DNA of 64,000 nucleotides from Chloroflexota bacterium (GCA_030447525.1 JAUJOR010000004.1:62001-126000); one strand, 5' to 3'; shown: positions 27,999-37,121, counted from the stretch's first letter. Notes: generated by a model from the sequence alone, not told the origin. Numbers and translations: made by a program.

Positions 27999-28091
27999 AG
28001 GGCCACCGAACGACGCCGGGGCCGGGAGGTCCCGGCCGGGCAGCATGCACGTGACCTCTCAGCTGGACGAATGAAGCGCCGCTGAACGACC
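27983..28091 (+). repeat. Duplicated 3' end of the aspartokinase gene (period 76 bp)
   Basis: The 33 bases from 27983, which encode the last four residues, the stop codon and following DNA, recur from 28059 with about 27 identities. The first 14 bases (TCAGCTGGACGAAT) are identical. In the second copy TAA has become TGA. The copies flank the hairpin at 28020-28037. Confidence 0.65.
28020..28037 (+). terminator. Hairpin after aspartokinase
   Basis: GGCCGGGA-GG-TCCCGGCC, a perfect 8-bp inverted repeat 21 bp after the stop codon. No T-run, so a Rho-independent role is doubtful. Confidence 0.4.
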
Positions 28092-28147
28092 AACGAACGA
28101 CGGATCAAGGACGTATGAGCCCGCCACGGCGTCCCTACTGGCTGCTG

Positions 28148-28153
28148 TAGAAT
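28148..28153 (+). promoter_or_regulatory. Possible -10 box upstream of the bifunctional-nuclease gene
   Basis: TAGAAT stands in the 280-bp gap before the gene at 28279. No recognisable -35 element is found 16-18 bp upstream, so this rests on the -10 word alone. Confidence 0.3.
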
Positions 28154-28278
28154 AGGCGTCGGGGGTCGTCCGGCGGGAACGTCCGGGGAGAGGAAGATCG
28201 GGCCGGTGGTTCCGTCTCAGCCATGCCAGGGCTCACGGCAGTAGCACCAGCACCAGGAAAGAACAGGGGATTGCAGCC

Positions 28279-28788
28279 ATGCCGGCGGAGATGGTGGTGG
28301 AGAGCATACGCGTCAGCCTGTACGCGGCGCCCCGAATCGTCGTCCTCAAAGAGATGAACCGGGAGCGCTATCTACCGATCGTCATCGGGGTGCCGGAGGC
28401 GGAAGCCATCGCCATCAAGATGCAGAACCACGAAGTCCCCCGGCCCCTGACCCATGATCTCCTGAGCACCATGATCACGACACTGGGTGGGCGCGTCACC
28501 CACATCATGATCACTGACCTGGTGGGGGAGACCTTTTTCGCCCGCATCGTCCTGGATGTAGATGGGCGCCACGTAGAGGTAGACTCCCGTCCTTCAGATG
28601 CCATCGCCCTGGCCCTGCGTCTCGGCGTCTCGATCTTCGCCGAGGATTCCGTGCTGGAGCGAGGGGCTATCGAGCCGGAAGAGCCCAAAAAGGCGTCCGA
28701 GCGCAAGGAAGAGGCCATCAAGGAAGAGCAGCTGGCCGCCTTCCGAGACGTTATCAATCAGCTCAACCTTGACGACCTGGGGAAGTAG
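28279..28788 (+). CDS. Bifunctional nuclease family (DUF151) protein
   Basis: 169 aa. Small acidic protein of the BFN/DUF151 family; plant and Mycobacterium members were reported to cleave DNA and RNA, but the bacterial role is unclear. Conserved blocks are L-P-I-V-I-G-V-P-E-A-E-A-I, R-P-L-T-H-D-L-L and V-D-S-R-P-S-D-A-I-A-L-A. The last 35 residues are a charged helix. The ATG at 28279 has AGGGG upstream. Single gene. Confidence 0.9.
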   Translation: MPAEMVVESIRVSLYAAPRIVVLKEMNRERYLPIVIGVPEAEAIAIKMQNHEVPRPLTHDLLSTMITTLGGRVTHIMITDLVGETFFARIVLDVDGRHVEVDSRPSDAIALALRLGVSIFAEDSVLERGAIEPEEPKKASERKEEAIKEEQLAAFRDVINQLNLDDLGK

Positions 28789-28947
28789 CCCCCCTCCATC
28801 TGTAGGCGCGGCGCATACCCTGAAGCGATGCCTGGCTCAGCGGGCGCTTCTGACCCTACTCCCCCGCGTCGGAGAAGGGGTATTCTGTTGCCTCGGCCCA
28901 CCCGGGACTACGCCTCCGCCGCCCCTAGGCGGAACGGCCAGCGGGCT

Positions 28948-28984
28948 GAAGTCGCTTGGGAGGTCTCGCAGGCTGGGATCGGCC
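28948..28984 (+). repeat. Copy 2 of a dispersed 37-bp intergenic repeat
   Basis: Matches 32 of 37 bases of the minus strand of 12486-12522. It lies in the 256-bp gap between convergent genes (28789-29044), which otherwise shows no supported feature. Confidence 0.5.
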
Positions 28985-29044
28985 CAAGGACTGCCGCGGA
29001 GCTGTCCTGGTCGACGCGCCCAGTGAGGTTCCCGGTGACGAACG

Positions 29045-30085
29045 CTAGCGGGAGGTGACGCCGAGGCCGGGGGCGCGGGGGAGGGTGAGGCGACCGGCGT
29101 CGCACAGCACCCCCTGGAAGGGGTCGGCCGCCAGGAGGAGGTTGCCATCCAGGTCGGCGTAGTCCAGCAAGGGAAGCAGGTGGCTCGCCGCCGTGATGGA
29201 GAGGGAGCTTTCGATCAAGCAGCCGCACATCACAGAGAGGTGATGCGCCCGGGCCACCTCGATCAGGCGCCGGGCGGCGCGCAGGCCCCCGCACTTCATC
29301 AGCTTGACGTTGACTCCATCGACGCAGCTGGCCAGGGCCGGGACGTCCTCCGCCGTGGCGCAGCTCTCGTCGGCAATGATGGGTACCGCGCTGCGTTCCC
29401 GCACGAAGCGTAGCCCCTCCAGGTCGCGCGCCCCCACCGGCTGCTCGACGAACAGGAGATCAAACGGCTGCAGGTCGCGGATCATGCGCACCGCCTGGCG
29501 CGCCGTCCAGGCGGTGTTGGCGTCTACCACGAGGCGGGCGCCTGGGGCGGCCGCGCGCACCGCCCGCACGTTCTCCAGATCTCGGTCGGTGCCTACCTTG
29601 ATCTTGAGTAGGGGATAGTCGGCCGCGGCGCGGGCCTTCTCTGCCATCACCTCCGGCTCGTCCAGCCCGATGGAGAAGCTCGTCAGGGGGCCGCGGCCGG
29701 GGTCGAGCCCCCACAGCTGCCATAGAGGCCTCTCGGTGAGCTTGCCTACCAGGTCGTGGAGGGCCATGTCTACGGCCGCCTTGGCGCTGGGGTTGTGGCG
29801 CAGGCGGCCTTCCAGGGCGTCGAGCACGGCGTCCAGGGCAAAGGGGTCGTCACCGAGGAGGCCGGCAAAGGCGTCCAGGCAGGCCTGCACCGTTTCCCGC
29901 AGCTCACCGTAATAGGCGTACGGCGCGGCCTCGCCGAGCCCCTCCACCTCTCGCCCCCCTGGCTCGCGCCAGTGGAGGCGCACCAGGACGTTCTGGGCCA
30001 GGCGGCGCGTCCCCCGGGAGATCGTCCAGGGCTGCCGGAGGGAGAGGTCAAGGGGCTGGTGCGTCAGCCGCAGGGGGGCGCTCAT
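29045..30085 (-). CDS. Dipeptide epimerase (enolase superfamily)
   Basis: 346 aa. Epimerises L-Ala-D/L-Glu-type or related dipeptides in peptidoglycan peptide recycling. The muconate-lactonising subgroup pattern is complete: L-L-K-I-K-V-G (catalytic Lys), V-V-D-A-N-T-A-W, F-V-E-Q-P-V, I-A-D-E-S-C and the opposing Lys in N-V-K-L-M-K-C-G-G, with D-L-D-G-N at the end. Substrate may differ from Ala-Glu. Start ATG 30085 lies in a small tandem repeat and has no ribosome site. Last gene of a leftward series with an NAD-dependent epimerase and a D-aminoacylase, consistent with use of D-amino-acid peptides. Confidence 0.9.
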   Translation of the reverse strand: MSAPLRLTHQPLDLSLRQPWTISRGTRRLAQNVLVRLHWREPGGREVEGLGEAAPYAYYGELRETVQACLDAFAGLLGDDPFALDAVLDALEGRLRHNPSAKAAVDMALHDLVGKLTERPLWQLWGLDPGRGPLTSFSIGLDEPEVMAEKARAAADYPLLKIKVGTDRDLENVRAVRAAAPGARLVVDANTAWTARQAVRMIRDLQPFDLLFVEQPVGARDLEGLRFVRERSAVPIIADESCATAEDVPALASCVDGVNVKLMKCGGLRAARRLIEVARAHHLSVMCGCLIESSLSITAASHLLPLLDYADLDGNLLLAADPFQGVLCDAGRLTLPRAPGLGVTSR

Positions 30086-30093
30086 GTCACCGC

Positions 30094-30118
30094 CATCAGG
30101 TCACTGACATCAGGTCAC
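30094..30118. repeat. 14-bp-period tandem repeat at the dipeptide epimerase start
   Basis: CATCAGGTCAC occurs at 30094-30104 and again at 30108-30118, and a related GTCACCG follows the start codon itself. It replaces the position where a ribosome site would be expected. Confidence 0.5.
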
Positions 30119-30238
30119 CGCTCAAGCGGGCAGGGCCGGCCTGGCTGCCGGCCCCCGGGGGGCTGCTCCGGCCGCGATCGTGCCCGCCCACACCTCGCCC
30201 TGCTCCCCCGGCAGGGCATACCGGGTACGGCATACCGC

Positions 30239-31210
30239 CTACTGACTCCCCACCGGCGGGTGGCCGGCGGGGTGTTCCGCCGCCCAGCGCATGGCCCGGG
30301 GAATGCCCTCGTCCACTGCCACCTGCGGCCGGTAGTCGAGCGCCCGGCGGGCCTTGGTCAGGTCGGCGACGTACCACGTCACTTCACCCGGGCGGGCCGC
30401 TTCCAGGCGAATCTCCGCTCGCCGGGCGAGGGTATCGGCGATCAGCCTTACCAGGTCCACCAGACGGTGGCCCTGACCGTAGGCGAGGTTGAACGTCTCC
30501 CCTACAACCCCAGGATCGCCGGCCACGAGGCGAGTCAGGCAGCTGGCCAGGCCGGCCACGGCGTCGTCGACGTAGGTGAAGTCCAGGGTCTTGGACTCGC
30601 CGAAGACGGTGACCGGACGGCCTTCGAGGATGTTCTGGCGGAAGATCCAGATGGCCCGCTCCAGGCGCTGCATGTCGTTATCGTGGCGGCCGTAGACGTT
30701 GCTGAAGCGGATCACGGCGAAAGGCAATCCATAGCAGCGGCGGTAGGCAGCCGCCAGGGACTCGCCGGCCAGCTTCATCGCCGCGTAGGGGCTGGGGGCC
30801 CGACGGAAGTCGGCGGCGCCCTCCGGCACCGGCTGGCCGGCGGCCAGGTTGCCGTACACCTCACGCGAGCTGGCCAGGACGATGGGGACGTTGTTGACGC
30901 GGGCGAACTCCAGGGCGTTGGTCACCATCTGGTGGTTTTCCAGTGCCCCCAGGGGGCGCTCCACCAGGGCATGCACCTTGGCGTGGGCCGCCAGGTGGAC
31001 GAGGGCGTCCACCGCGCCCAGCTCGGCCCCGCCCAGGGCGCCGCGACGCGCCGGGAGGGTCTGGGCCAGGTCGAGGATGCAGGTGGGAAAGGCGTCCGTC
31101 CAGGGATTGGGCCGGTTGTCCAGGCCGATGACGCCGTGTCCCTGCTCGATCAAGGCCTGGGCCAGGTTCGTCCCAATCTGCCCGCTCGACCCCGTGATCA
31201 GCACTCGCAT
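30239..31210 (-). CDS. NAD-dependent epimerase/dehydratase (extended SDR)
   Basis: 323 aa, UDP-glucose 4-epimerase-like. Nucleotide site G-S-S-G-Q-I-G at residues 7-13, Asp at the end of strand 2 (G-L-D-N-R) indicating NAD, catalytic Y-A-A-M-K preceded by S-S-R-E, and R-F-S-N-V-Y-G-R. Substrate is probably a nucleotide sugar; not identified. ATG 31210, followed on the same strand by the dipeptide epimerase after 153 bp. Upstream neighbour is the D-aminoacylase (108 bp). Confidence 0.88.
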   Translation of the reverse strand: MRVLITGSSGQIGTNLAQALIEQGHGVIGLDNRPNPWTDAFPTCILDLAQTLPARRGALGGAELGAVDALVHLAAHAKVHALVERPLGALENHQMVTNALEFARVNNVPIVLASSREVYGNLAAGQPVPEGAADFRRAPSPYAAMKLAGESLAAAYRRCYGLPFAVIRFSNVYGRHDNDMQRLERAIWIFRQNILEGRPVTVFGESKTLDFTYVDDAVAGLASCLTRLVAGDPGVVGETFNLAYGQGHRLVDLVRLIADTLARRAEIRLEAARPGEVTWYVADLTKARRALDYRPQVAVDEGIPRAMRWAAEHPAGHPPVGSQ

Positions 31211-31318
31211 CGCTGGTCAGTCCTCCGTCCTGAGAACGCCGCGGGGCGGGGGCGAGCAGCGCCGCCGGGGGCGCCTCAGGGGTGGAACACCTGAAACATG
31301 AGCCTTGAAGGACCGGGG

Positions 31319-32962
31319 CTATGGAGCGCCGCGACGCAGGACGCGTCCCGGCAGGGCCCCGGTATGCTCACCGCCGGCGACCACCGGTACCCCGTTGACC
31401 AGGACGTGCTCGATCCCACCGGCGTACTGATGGGGCTCGTCAAAGGTCGCCCGATCAACGACCGTCGCCGGATCGAACACCACCAGGTCGGCGTACGCGC
31501 CGGGTCGCAGCTCCCCTCGCCCACCCCAGCCCATCCGCGCCGCCGGCTGGCCGGTCATCTTGTGTATCGCCTCTTCCCAGGTCAGCACCCCCTCATCGCG
31601 GACGTACCGGCCGAGGACGCGAGGGAACGTCCCGTAGGCCCGCGGGTGGGGCTTCCCCTCACCCAACGAGCCGTAGGGGGCCAGCGAGGAGGCGTCAGAG
31701 CCGATCATGGTGTGGGGCCAGCGCAAGACGGTGCGCACGTCCGCCTCGCACATGCTGAAGAACACGCAGCCGACGTACCCGTCCTCCTGGATCAGGAGAT
31801 CAAAGCAGAGCTCGAAGGGATTCTGGCCCCGCTCGGCGGCGATCTCGTCCAGGCGGCGTCCCTCCAGGGCCGGTTCTCCGCGGCAGCGGGCGATCAGGAC
31901 GTCGTGCCAGCCGGACTCCTCGTCCAGGGCGCCCCAGTCCGGCCGGGCGGTGGCCATCTCTGCCCGCATCTGCTCCCGGACGGCCGGATCGCCTAACCGG
32001 GCGGTGAGCTGCTCTCGTCCTCCCTCCAGCGCCCACTTCGGCAGGACGGCCGAGAGCCCGGTACTGGACGCGGTGTAGGGGTACTGGTCGCAGGCGACGT
32101 CCACGCCCACCCGGCGCGCCCCGTCCATCAGGGCCAGGCTGTCATTCACGCGCCCCCAGTTGGCCTTGCCGGAGGCCTTGTGGTGGGCGATCTGCACCGG
32201 GACGCCCCCCTGGCGCCCGATCTCGATCGCTTCGCCGACGGCGTCCACGAGGGAACTGGCCTCGTTGCGGATGTGGCTGGCGTAGAGTCCGCCGTACTCC
32301 CGTACCACCTCGGCGAGGGCGACGAGCTCGGCAACGTCGGCGTAGCCGCTGGGGACGTAGATCAGCCCGGTGGAGAGCCCAAAGGCGCCGGCCTCCAGGG
32401 ACTGGCGCAAGAGGCGTTGCATCTCCCCCAGCTCCGCGCCTGTCGCCGGGCGCATGGCGTAGCCCACCGTGCTCGCCCGTAGCGTGCCGTGCCCGGTCCA
32501 GGTGGCGTAGTTGCCGCAGATCCCCGCCTCCTGGATGTGGTCGAGATAGGCGGCCATTGTGGCCCAGCTGGTGGGGATCTGCTCTCCCCCGGGCGCCGCC
32601 CGGTGATTGCCGCGCTCGGATCCCGCATCCGGCTGGAGCTTTGCCGCCGCCTCGCCAAGCGCCGGGGCAACGCCGGAGCCACAGTTCCCGCCCACCTCCG
32701 TGGTGACTCCCTGGCGCACCTTGCTCTCCATCCTGGAGTTAAGCAGGATGGAGCGGTCCGAGTGGGTGTGAATGTCGATAAAGCCCGGCGTGACGTAACG
32801 CCCGACCACGTCTAGCGTCGTCTCGGCCGTGGCCCCGGCTAGCTCGGCCGCCGTGCCGACGGCGACTACCCGATCCCCGGCCACCGCGACGGTGGCCGGG
32901 TAGCCGGGACGGCCGGTCCCGTCGATCACCGTACCGCCTCGGATGAGGAGGTCGAAGGTCAT
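31319..32962 (-). CDS. N-acyl-D-amino-acid deacylase (D-aminoacylase), amidohydrolase
   Basis: 547 aa. Releases D-amino acids from N-acyl derivatives. N-terminal beta-sandwich (I-R-G-G-T-V-I-D-G), metal site F-I-D-I-H-T-H-S-D (His65, His67), G-G-N-C-G-S-G (metal Cys of the D-aminoacylase group), S-H-I-R-N-E, A-H-H-K-A, catalytic Asp in I-G-S-D-A-S and a C-terminal P-G-A-Y-A-D-L-V-V-F strand. Its ATG at 32962 overlaps the TGA of the upstream small membrane protein (ATGA). Together with the dipeptide epimerase this suggests a route for D-amino-acid-containing peptides. Confidence 0.92.
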   Translation of the reverse strand: MTFDLLIRGGTVIDGTGRPGYPATVAVAGDRVVAVGTAAELAGATAETTLDVVGRYVTPGFIDIHTHSDRSILLNSRMESKVRQGVTTEVGGNCGSGVAPALGEAAAKLQPDAGSERGNHRAAPGGEQIPTSWATMAAYLDHIQEAGICGNYATWTGHGTLRASTVGYAMRPATGAELGEMQRLLRQSLEAGAFGLSTGLIYVPSGYADVAELVALAEVVREYGGLYASHIRNEASSLVDAVGEAIEIGRQGGVPVQIAHHKASGKANWGRVNDSLALMDGARRVGVDVACDQYPYTASSTGLSAVLPKWALEGGREQLTARLGDPAVREQMRAEMATARPDWGALDEESGWHDVLIARCRGEPALEGRRLDEIAAERGQNPFELCFDLLIQEDGYVGCVFFSMCEADVRTVLRWPHTMIGSDASSLAPYGSLGEGKPHPRAYGTFPRVLGRYVRDEGVLTWEEAIHKMTGQPAARMGWGGRGELRPGAYADLVVFDPATVVDRATFDEPHQYAGGIEHVLVNGVPVVAGGEHTGALPGRVLRRGAP

Positions 32963-33411
32963 CGCAGCACGAACGACAGGCCAACGATCACGGCCAGCAT
33001 CACCAGCGCCAGGATCAGGATGCGCGCCAGGTCACGCCGGATGTGGGTATAGCCGGCGGCCACCACGTCCATCGTGCTCGATGCGCTGCGTGTCCCCCCC
33101 GGCTGTCCACTCCCCCCCGACGCCGTCCGTGGCGTTACGGCCCCGCGGCGGCGCAGCAAGGGCCCTTGGGGCCGGATCACTCGCTCCGTCGTCCCCTCGT
33201 CCCCTTCCAGGGCTGAGCCGGTGACGCCGGGGACGGCCGTCGCCCGGGAGGGTAAGGGCATCCCGGAGCGGAGCAGCGACGCCTCGCCGGGCGACGCCTC
33301 GCCGGTGGCGCGCCCAGCCGTAGCGGCACCCTTTTCGGAATCAGGCCGGCGGGTGCTAGAGCCGGACTTGCGCACCCTGCCACCGGGCAACCGCCGGCTC
33401 TTCTTGGCCAT
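32959..33411 (-). CDS. Small basic protein with C-terminal membrane helix
   Basis: 150 aa. The first 110 residues are Arg/Gly/Ser-rich and probably disordered. Residues 113-126 (M-D-V-V-A-A-G-Y-T-H-I-R-R-D) precede a single helix L-A-R-I-L-I-L-A-L-V-M-L-A-V-I-V-G-L, so it is a tail-anchored protein. Function unknown. Stop codon overlaps the D-aminoacylase start. On the minus strand an extended -10 (TGG then TAGAAT, 33428-33423) lies only 11 nt before the ATG, giving an almost leaderless transcript. Confidence 0.65.
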   Translation of the reverse strand: MAKKSRRLPGGRVRKSGSSTRRPDSEKGAATAGRATGEASPGEASLLRSGMPLPSRATAVPGVTGSALEGDEGTTERVIRPQGPLLRRRGAVTPRTASGGSGQPGGTRSASSTMDVVAAGYTHIRRDLARILILALVMLAVIVGLSFVLR

Positions 33412-33422
33412 GCTCTGGGGGC

Positions 33423-33431
33423 ATTCTACCA
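33423..33431 (-). promoter_or_regulatory. Extended -10 promoter for the small membrane protein/D-aminoacylase pair
   Basis: Minus strand TGG-TAGAAT (33431-33423), a TGn extension plus a five-of-six -10 box, 11 nt before the ATG at 33411. No good -35 hexamer. Confidence 0.45.
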
Positions 33432-33650
33432 GGTGCGCCGGTCGCCTGAGTCTGGGGCTATGCCCCCTGTACTGGATGACGTCGACGTCACCGGAGCCTG
33501 GTTATCGGCCTGGCCGTGGCCCTGCAGCTGCGCGGGAGCGTCCTGAATCCCGATCCCCGGCCGGTGAGGGAGAGGCAGACCACCGCCTGTGGGGCTACCC
33601 TGGCCGCCGTGGAGGAGCGCCCCCCGCGCGAGGCGGGGCGTCCAGCACCG

Positions 33651-35042
33651 CTAGAGGCGCGGCTGGTCCAGGATCTGCTGAATCTCGCCTGTCATCTGCT
33701 TCATGATCGCCGGCGTAGGCTCTTGCTTCTGGTCGGCGATGTCGTTGAGGTACTTGTTCAGCACCGCCTGGATGGCCCCCGGCTGCGTCAAGCGGAAGTT
33801 GTGGGGGAAGGAGTAGCCGTCCGGCTGCTCGATGTTGTCGCAGTTGGCCTTCATCGCGCTCTTGGGGAAGCGAGGGTCGTTGAGCAGCCGGTCGTCGCAG
33901 TAGACGTCTTTGCGGAAGCCAGGGGTGAGCGACCCTTCCGGCTGCAGGGCCAGGTTCACGCCGCTATCGCGATTGGTCATCCACTTGAGCAGCTCCCAGG
34001 CGGCGTCCTTGTCCTTGGTACCGGTGTTGACCTGGGACATGTCCACGGAGAGGAAGCCACCGCGCCGGCCGGTAGGGCCCTTAGGGACGACGTCAAACGT
34101 CCACTCGAACTGGTTCTGCACCGCATTGGCCACCGTGCCCCGCTCGCCCGCCAGGCGCCCGAAGTAGAAGGCCATCTTGCCCTGGGCAAAGTCCGTGGCG
34201 CCCCAGGTGCGGGGGGCGAACAGCCCGGCTTTGATGTTGTCATAGAACCACTTGATGGCCTGCACCGACTGGGCCGAGTCCATGACGCACTTCTTGCCTG
34301 CCCCGTTCCCAGGCTCGAAGAACTCGCCTCCGAAGCGGCGCACGTTGGCCACCGCCTGCTCGAAGCCCCCCCAGGAGTAGCCTACGGGGGCGAACTCGCT
34401 GTTCCCCGGCTGGGCCAGGCGGCGGGCGTGCTGGAGCATGGTGTCCAGCGTCCAATCTGGAGTCGGCTCCGGGATACCATTCTTGTTGAGCATGTCGCGG
34501 TTCCAATAGAGGAACAGCCACGCTACCTGGCCCCGGATTGGCAGGCCGAATACCTTGCTGTCCACCGCCTTCATGGCCTCCTGGGCGCGGGCCGGCCAGG
34601 CGTCCAGCTTGAAGTTCTTATCCTTGCTGATGTAGGGATCAAGGGCCAGGGCCACGCTCTTGACGGCGTACTCCTGGTACTTCATGTTCGAGGTGTGGGC
34701 ATAGTGGATGTCCCCGGCGGTGCCGCCGGCCAGGTTGGTCTCCAGGGGAGTGTAGTAGTCCGCTCCCAGACCCTCATAGACGGCCTTGTACTTACCGCTG
34801 AACTGCTGGTTAAAGGCGTCGATGCTCTTCTGGTAGCCGTCCTTCTCGGCGCCGGCGCGGGCGTGGGCGCGAAGCTCCACCACCTTGCCGCCGGCCGCCG
34901 GGGCCCCTTCACCCCCCCCGCCCTGTCCCGGGGCGCAGGCGGCGAGCAGGCCGGCGCTCAACCCCGCGGCACCTCCCAGGATGCGGCGCCGCGAGAGCCT
35001 GGCGCCGACGGTGCCGAAAAACTCATCCACCTGTAACGTCAT
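33651..35042 (-). CDS. ABC transporter solute-binding lipoprotein, Tat-type signal (second)
   Basis: 463 aa. L-S-R-R-R-I-L-G-G and lipobox L-L-A-A-C near residue 36, then a Gly-rich linker and a family 1 carbohydrate-binding-protein fold (F-N-Q-Q-F, Y-W-N-R-D-M-L-N-K, A-A-W-E-L-L-K-W-M-T). Captures a sugar or oligosaccharide; no permease genes nearby. The ATG at 35042 is preceded by GGACGGAGAG. It lies 239 bp upstream of the small membrane protein, same strand; that gap contains GC-rich inverted repeats near 33615-33640 that could end its transcript. Confidence 0.9.
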   Translation of the reverse strand: MTLQVDEFFGTVGARLSRRRILGGAAGLSAGLLAACAPGQGGGGEGAPAAGGKVVELRAHARAGAEKDGYQKSIDAFNQQFSGKYKAVYEGLGADYYTPLETNLAGGTAGDIHYAHTSNMKYQEYAVKSVALALDPYISKDKNFKLDAWPARAQEAMKAVDSKVFGLPIRGQVAWLFLYWNRDMLNKNGIPEPTPDWTLDTMLQHARRLAQPGNSEFAPVGYSWGGFEQAVANVRRFGGEFFEPGNGAGKKCVMDSAQSVQAIKWFYDNIKAGLFAPRTWGATDFAQGKMAFYFGRLAGERGTVANAVQNQFEWTFDVVPKGPTGRRGGFLSVDMSQVNTGTKDKDAAWELLKWMTNRDSGVNLALQPEGSLTPGFRKDVYCDDRLLNDPRFPKSAMKANCDNIEQPDGYSFPHNFRLTQPGAIQAVLNKYLNDIADQKQEPTPAIMKQMTGEIQQILDQPRL

Positions 35043-35398
35043 CGTACTCTCCGTCCAAGATCATCATCATTACTTTGTGCTGCACGTTGCCCGCGATAAG
35101 TGTAGCCACTGGCCGCTGTAACGTCTAGCGATACATGAGGGCCAGGGGCTGACCCAACAGCGCCGCAGCACGGCCACAACGACCCGTACCTGCGAAAGTA
35201 GCTGACGATCGTCCCGGCGCGCTCCCCATCTTCCTTGCCGTCTCTGTCCGCCCCGGACGTGGCACTCACTGGCATTGCCGCCCCCGCGGGGTAGCCCTGA
35301 TGCCCTGGCCACAGACGCCTGGCCGGCTTATATACTCCGGCCGGCAAAGGCGGGGGCGAGAGGCGCACGGTCCGGGCAGGGAGGAGCGAGAACGGGGC
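35043..35398. other. Intergenic region between divergent transporter and dehydrogenase genes
   Basis: 356 bp, no supported gene. On the plus strand TATACT at 35331-35336 can serve as the -10 box of the dehydrogenase gene, giving a leader of about 55 nt. On the minus strand TAGACG, 17 bp, TACACT (about 35127-35099) is a weak candidate for the solute-binding gene. Open frames in this region show no protein similarity. Confidence 0.4.
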
Positions 35399-36451
35399 AT
35401 GCCGGACGAGATGTACCGCAAGATAGACGCGACGCGCCTGGAGCGGCTCGTCGCAGACGTATTCGGCAAGGCGGGGCTGCCGCAGGCGAACGCCATCTTC
35501 ATGGGCCATTGCCTGGTAGACGCCGATCTTCGGGGCGTGCACTCGCACGGGACGCGCTGGGCTGCGGTGTATGCCCGTGGCCTGCGTGCCGGGCACATCA
35601 ACGCCCAGGCCGTGGCCAAGGTGGTGCAGGACGGCGGCGCCACGGCCATCGTGGACGGCGACCGTGGCGTGGGGCACCTTGCGGTCAAGAGGGCCATGGA
35701 TCTGGCCATCGAAAAGGCCAGGGAGCACGGTACGGCAACGGTCACTGTCCGGCGTAACGGCCACTGTGGGGCGATGGCCTACTACGCCCAGCAAGCGGCC
35801 GATGCGGGGTGCGTTGGCTTCGCTGCCACCACCGGGGGGACGATGATCGCCCCGTGGGGGGGGCTGGAGCGGCGGGTGGGCCTGAATCCCATCGCCTGGG
35901 CCGCCCCCACTGGTCGGGGTTTCTCGTACAACCTGGATATGGCCCCATCCGTGGTCGCCGGATCAAAGGTGCAGATGGCCCAGGCGCGGGGCGAGCGGAT
36001 CCCCCTGGACTGGGCGTTCGACGCCGCCGGCAATCCGACGGACGACCCGGAGGAGGCTTTCAAGGAGGGGACGCTGGCCCCTATCGGCGGCCCCAAGGGG
36101 GTGGGCCTGGGTATCGCCGCCGAGATCCTCTGCGCCGTCCTTTCCGGGGGGCGCTACGGCCCTGACCAGGGCGAGCGGGGCGGGGGCCAGTTCGTGCAGG
36201 CGATCGACATCGAGCACTTCCAGCCCCTGGCGGAGTTTACCGCCAGGATGGACCGCATGATCGACCACCTCAAGAGCTCCAAGGTCAAGCCGGGTGCCCC
36301 TGGGATCTTCGTCCCCGGCGAGCTGGAGTACCAGCGTCGCCAGGAGTACCTGCGATCCGGCATCCCCCTGGATCAGCCGACGCGTGACCTCTTGCGCCAG
36401 GAGGCTGAAGCGGCCGGTCTGCCCTACGACCTGGAGCCTGAGGCCAGCTGA
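35399..36451 (+). CDS. Malate/L-lactate dehydrogenase family (Ldh2/YlbC type) oxidoreductase
   Basis: 350 aa. NAD(P)-dependent reduction of 2-oxo acids or imines in the Ldh_2 fold, which differs from classical malate dehydrogenase. G-V-H-S-H-G-T carries the catalytic His, then V-R-R-N-G-H-C-G-A, L-N-P-I-A-W-A-A-P and D-M-A-P-S-V-V-A. Substrate unknown; 2-oxo acids or ureidoglycolate-like compounds are possible. ATG 35399 with GGGAGGAGCG upstream. Stands alone, divergent from a solute-binding gene. Confidence 0.9.
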   Translation: MPDEMYRKIDATRLERLVADVFGKAGLPQANAIFMGHCLVDADLRGVHSHGTRWAAVYARGLRAGHINAQAVAKVVQDGGATAIVDGDRGVGHLAVKRAMDLAIEKAREHGTATVTVRRNGHCGAMAYYAQQAADAGCVGFAATTGGTMIAPWGGLERRVGLNPIAWAAPTGRGFSYNLDMAPSVVAGSKVQMAQARGERIPLDWAFDAAGNPTDDPEEAFKEGTLAPIGGPKGVGLGIAAEILCAVLSGGRYGPDQGERGGGQFVQAIDIEHFQPLAEFTARMDRMIDHLKSSKVKPGAPGIFVPGELEYQRRQEYLRSGIPLDQPTRDLLRQEAEAAGLPYDLEPEAS

Positions 36452-36530
36452 CCAGGCTCAGCCGGTTCGCTGGACTTGCCGGGGCGCTCCGGCTGCACCC
36501 AACATCTACTCTCACCCGTACCCCGGGTCC

Positions 36531-36627
36531 CTGCGGGCCGGTCAGTTGCGCCACACCTCACGCCCCTACGCCTCTGGATCGGCTCCTGGAGCCGAGGACA
36601 CTACGGGCCGGTCAGTTGCGCCGCACC
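36531..36627. repeat. Duplicated 3' end of the gene at 36612 (period 70 bp)
   Basis: The 27 bases at 36601-36627, which include the last codons and TGA of the leftward gene, recur at 36531-36557 with 25 identities. The second copy lies in non-coding DNA downstream of the stop. Confidence 0.7.
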
Positions 36628-37121
36628 GTGTCCAGGTTGTCTTCCAGCCAACGCCGGTACTGGATCTGGGCCACTGCCTCCACGTTGACGCCGTCGCGCA
36701 GCAGGTCACGTACGCGCGGATAGGTGTCCCGCACGACGGCCGTCTGGCGCTCTTGGTCGTTGGTCAGCATGGCCACGGCCGCGGTGAAGTCCCGACGCAT
36801 GGCGGCCTCTTGTTCGGGCTCGCTCTCGTCCCCTTCCATGCCATCCAGGGCGGGCCCGGGGACGAGCGCCCGGCGGGGCTCGGCTGCCGGCCGGTCCTGC
36901 AGGGCCTGGGGGTCGTCAGAGGCCAGGAGCAACTCGGACGTCTCGCCCGTGGCCTTCAGCACGGCCAGGGCCGCGGCCAGGGCGGCGCGGTGGCCCGGCT
37001 GGTCAAGATCCAGGTTGAGGCTGATACGGCCCCCGGAGGCCTCCACATGCTGGACGACGCTCAGGGCCTGGTCGAGGATATTCATCGTCGCGCCCGACCC
37101 GCGTTCTGCCTGCTGTTCCAT
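36612..37121 (-). CDS. Uncharacterised small protein
   Basis: 169 aa from ATG 37121, which has GAGAGAGTTGGG upstream; the longer frame to 37247 adds unrelated sequence. Two helical regions are visible: residues 15-60 (I-L-D-Q-A-L-S-V-V-Q-H and L-A-A-A-L-A-V-L) and 105-165 (F-T-A-A-V-A-M-L-T-N-D and Y-R-R-W-L-E-D-N-L), joined by an acidic linker. No signal, no membrane helix, no known family. It lies 150 bp downstream of comF on the same strand. Confidence 0.6.
   Translation of the reverse strand: MEQQAERGSGATMNILDQALSVVQHVEASGGRISLNLDLDQPGHRAALAAALAVLKATGETSELLLASDDPQALQDRPAAEPRRALVPGPALDGMEGDESEPEQEAAMRRDFTAAVAMLTNDQERQTAVVRDTYPRVRDLLRDGVNVEAVAQIQYRRWLEDNLDTVRRN

Noticed and set aside
28789..29044. 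Short plus-strand frames after the bifunctional-nuclease gene
   Set aside because: Arg/Ser/Pro-rich, no ribosome site, overlap the dispersed repeat.
33516..35036. 506-codon plus-strand frame opposite a solute-binding gene
   Set aside because: Lies fully antisense to a well-supported lipoprotein gene and shows no family motif; same for 29756-31294, 18295-19539 and 2794-3693.
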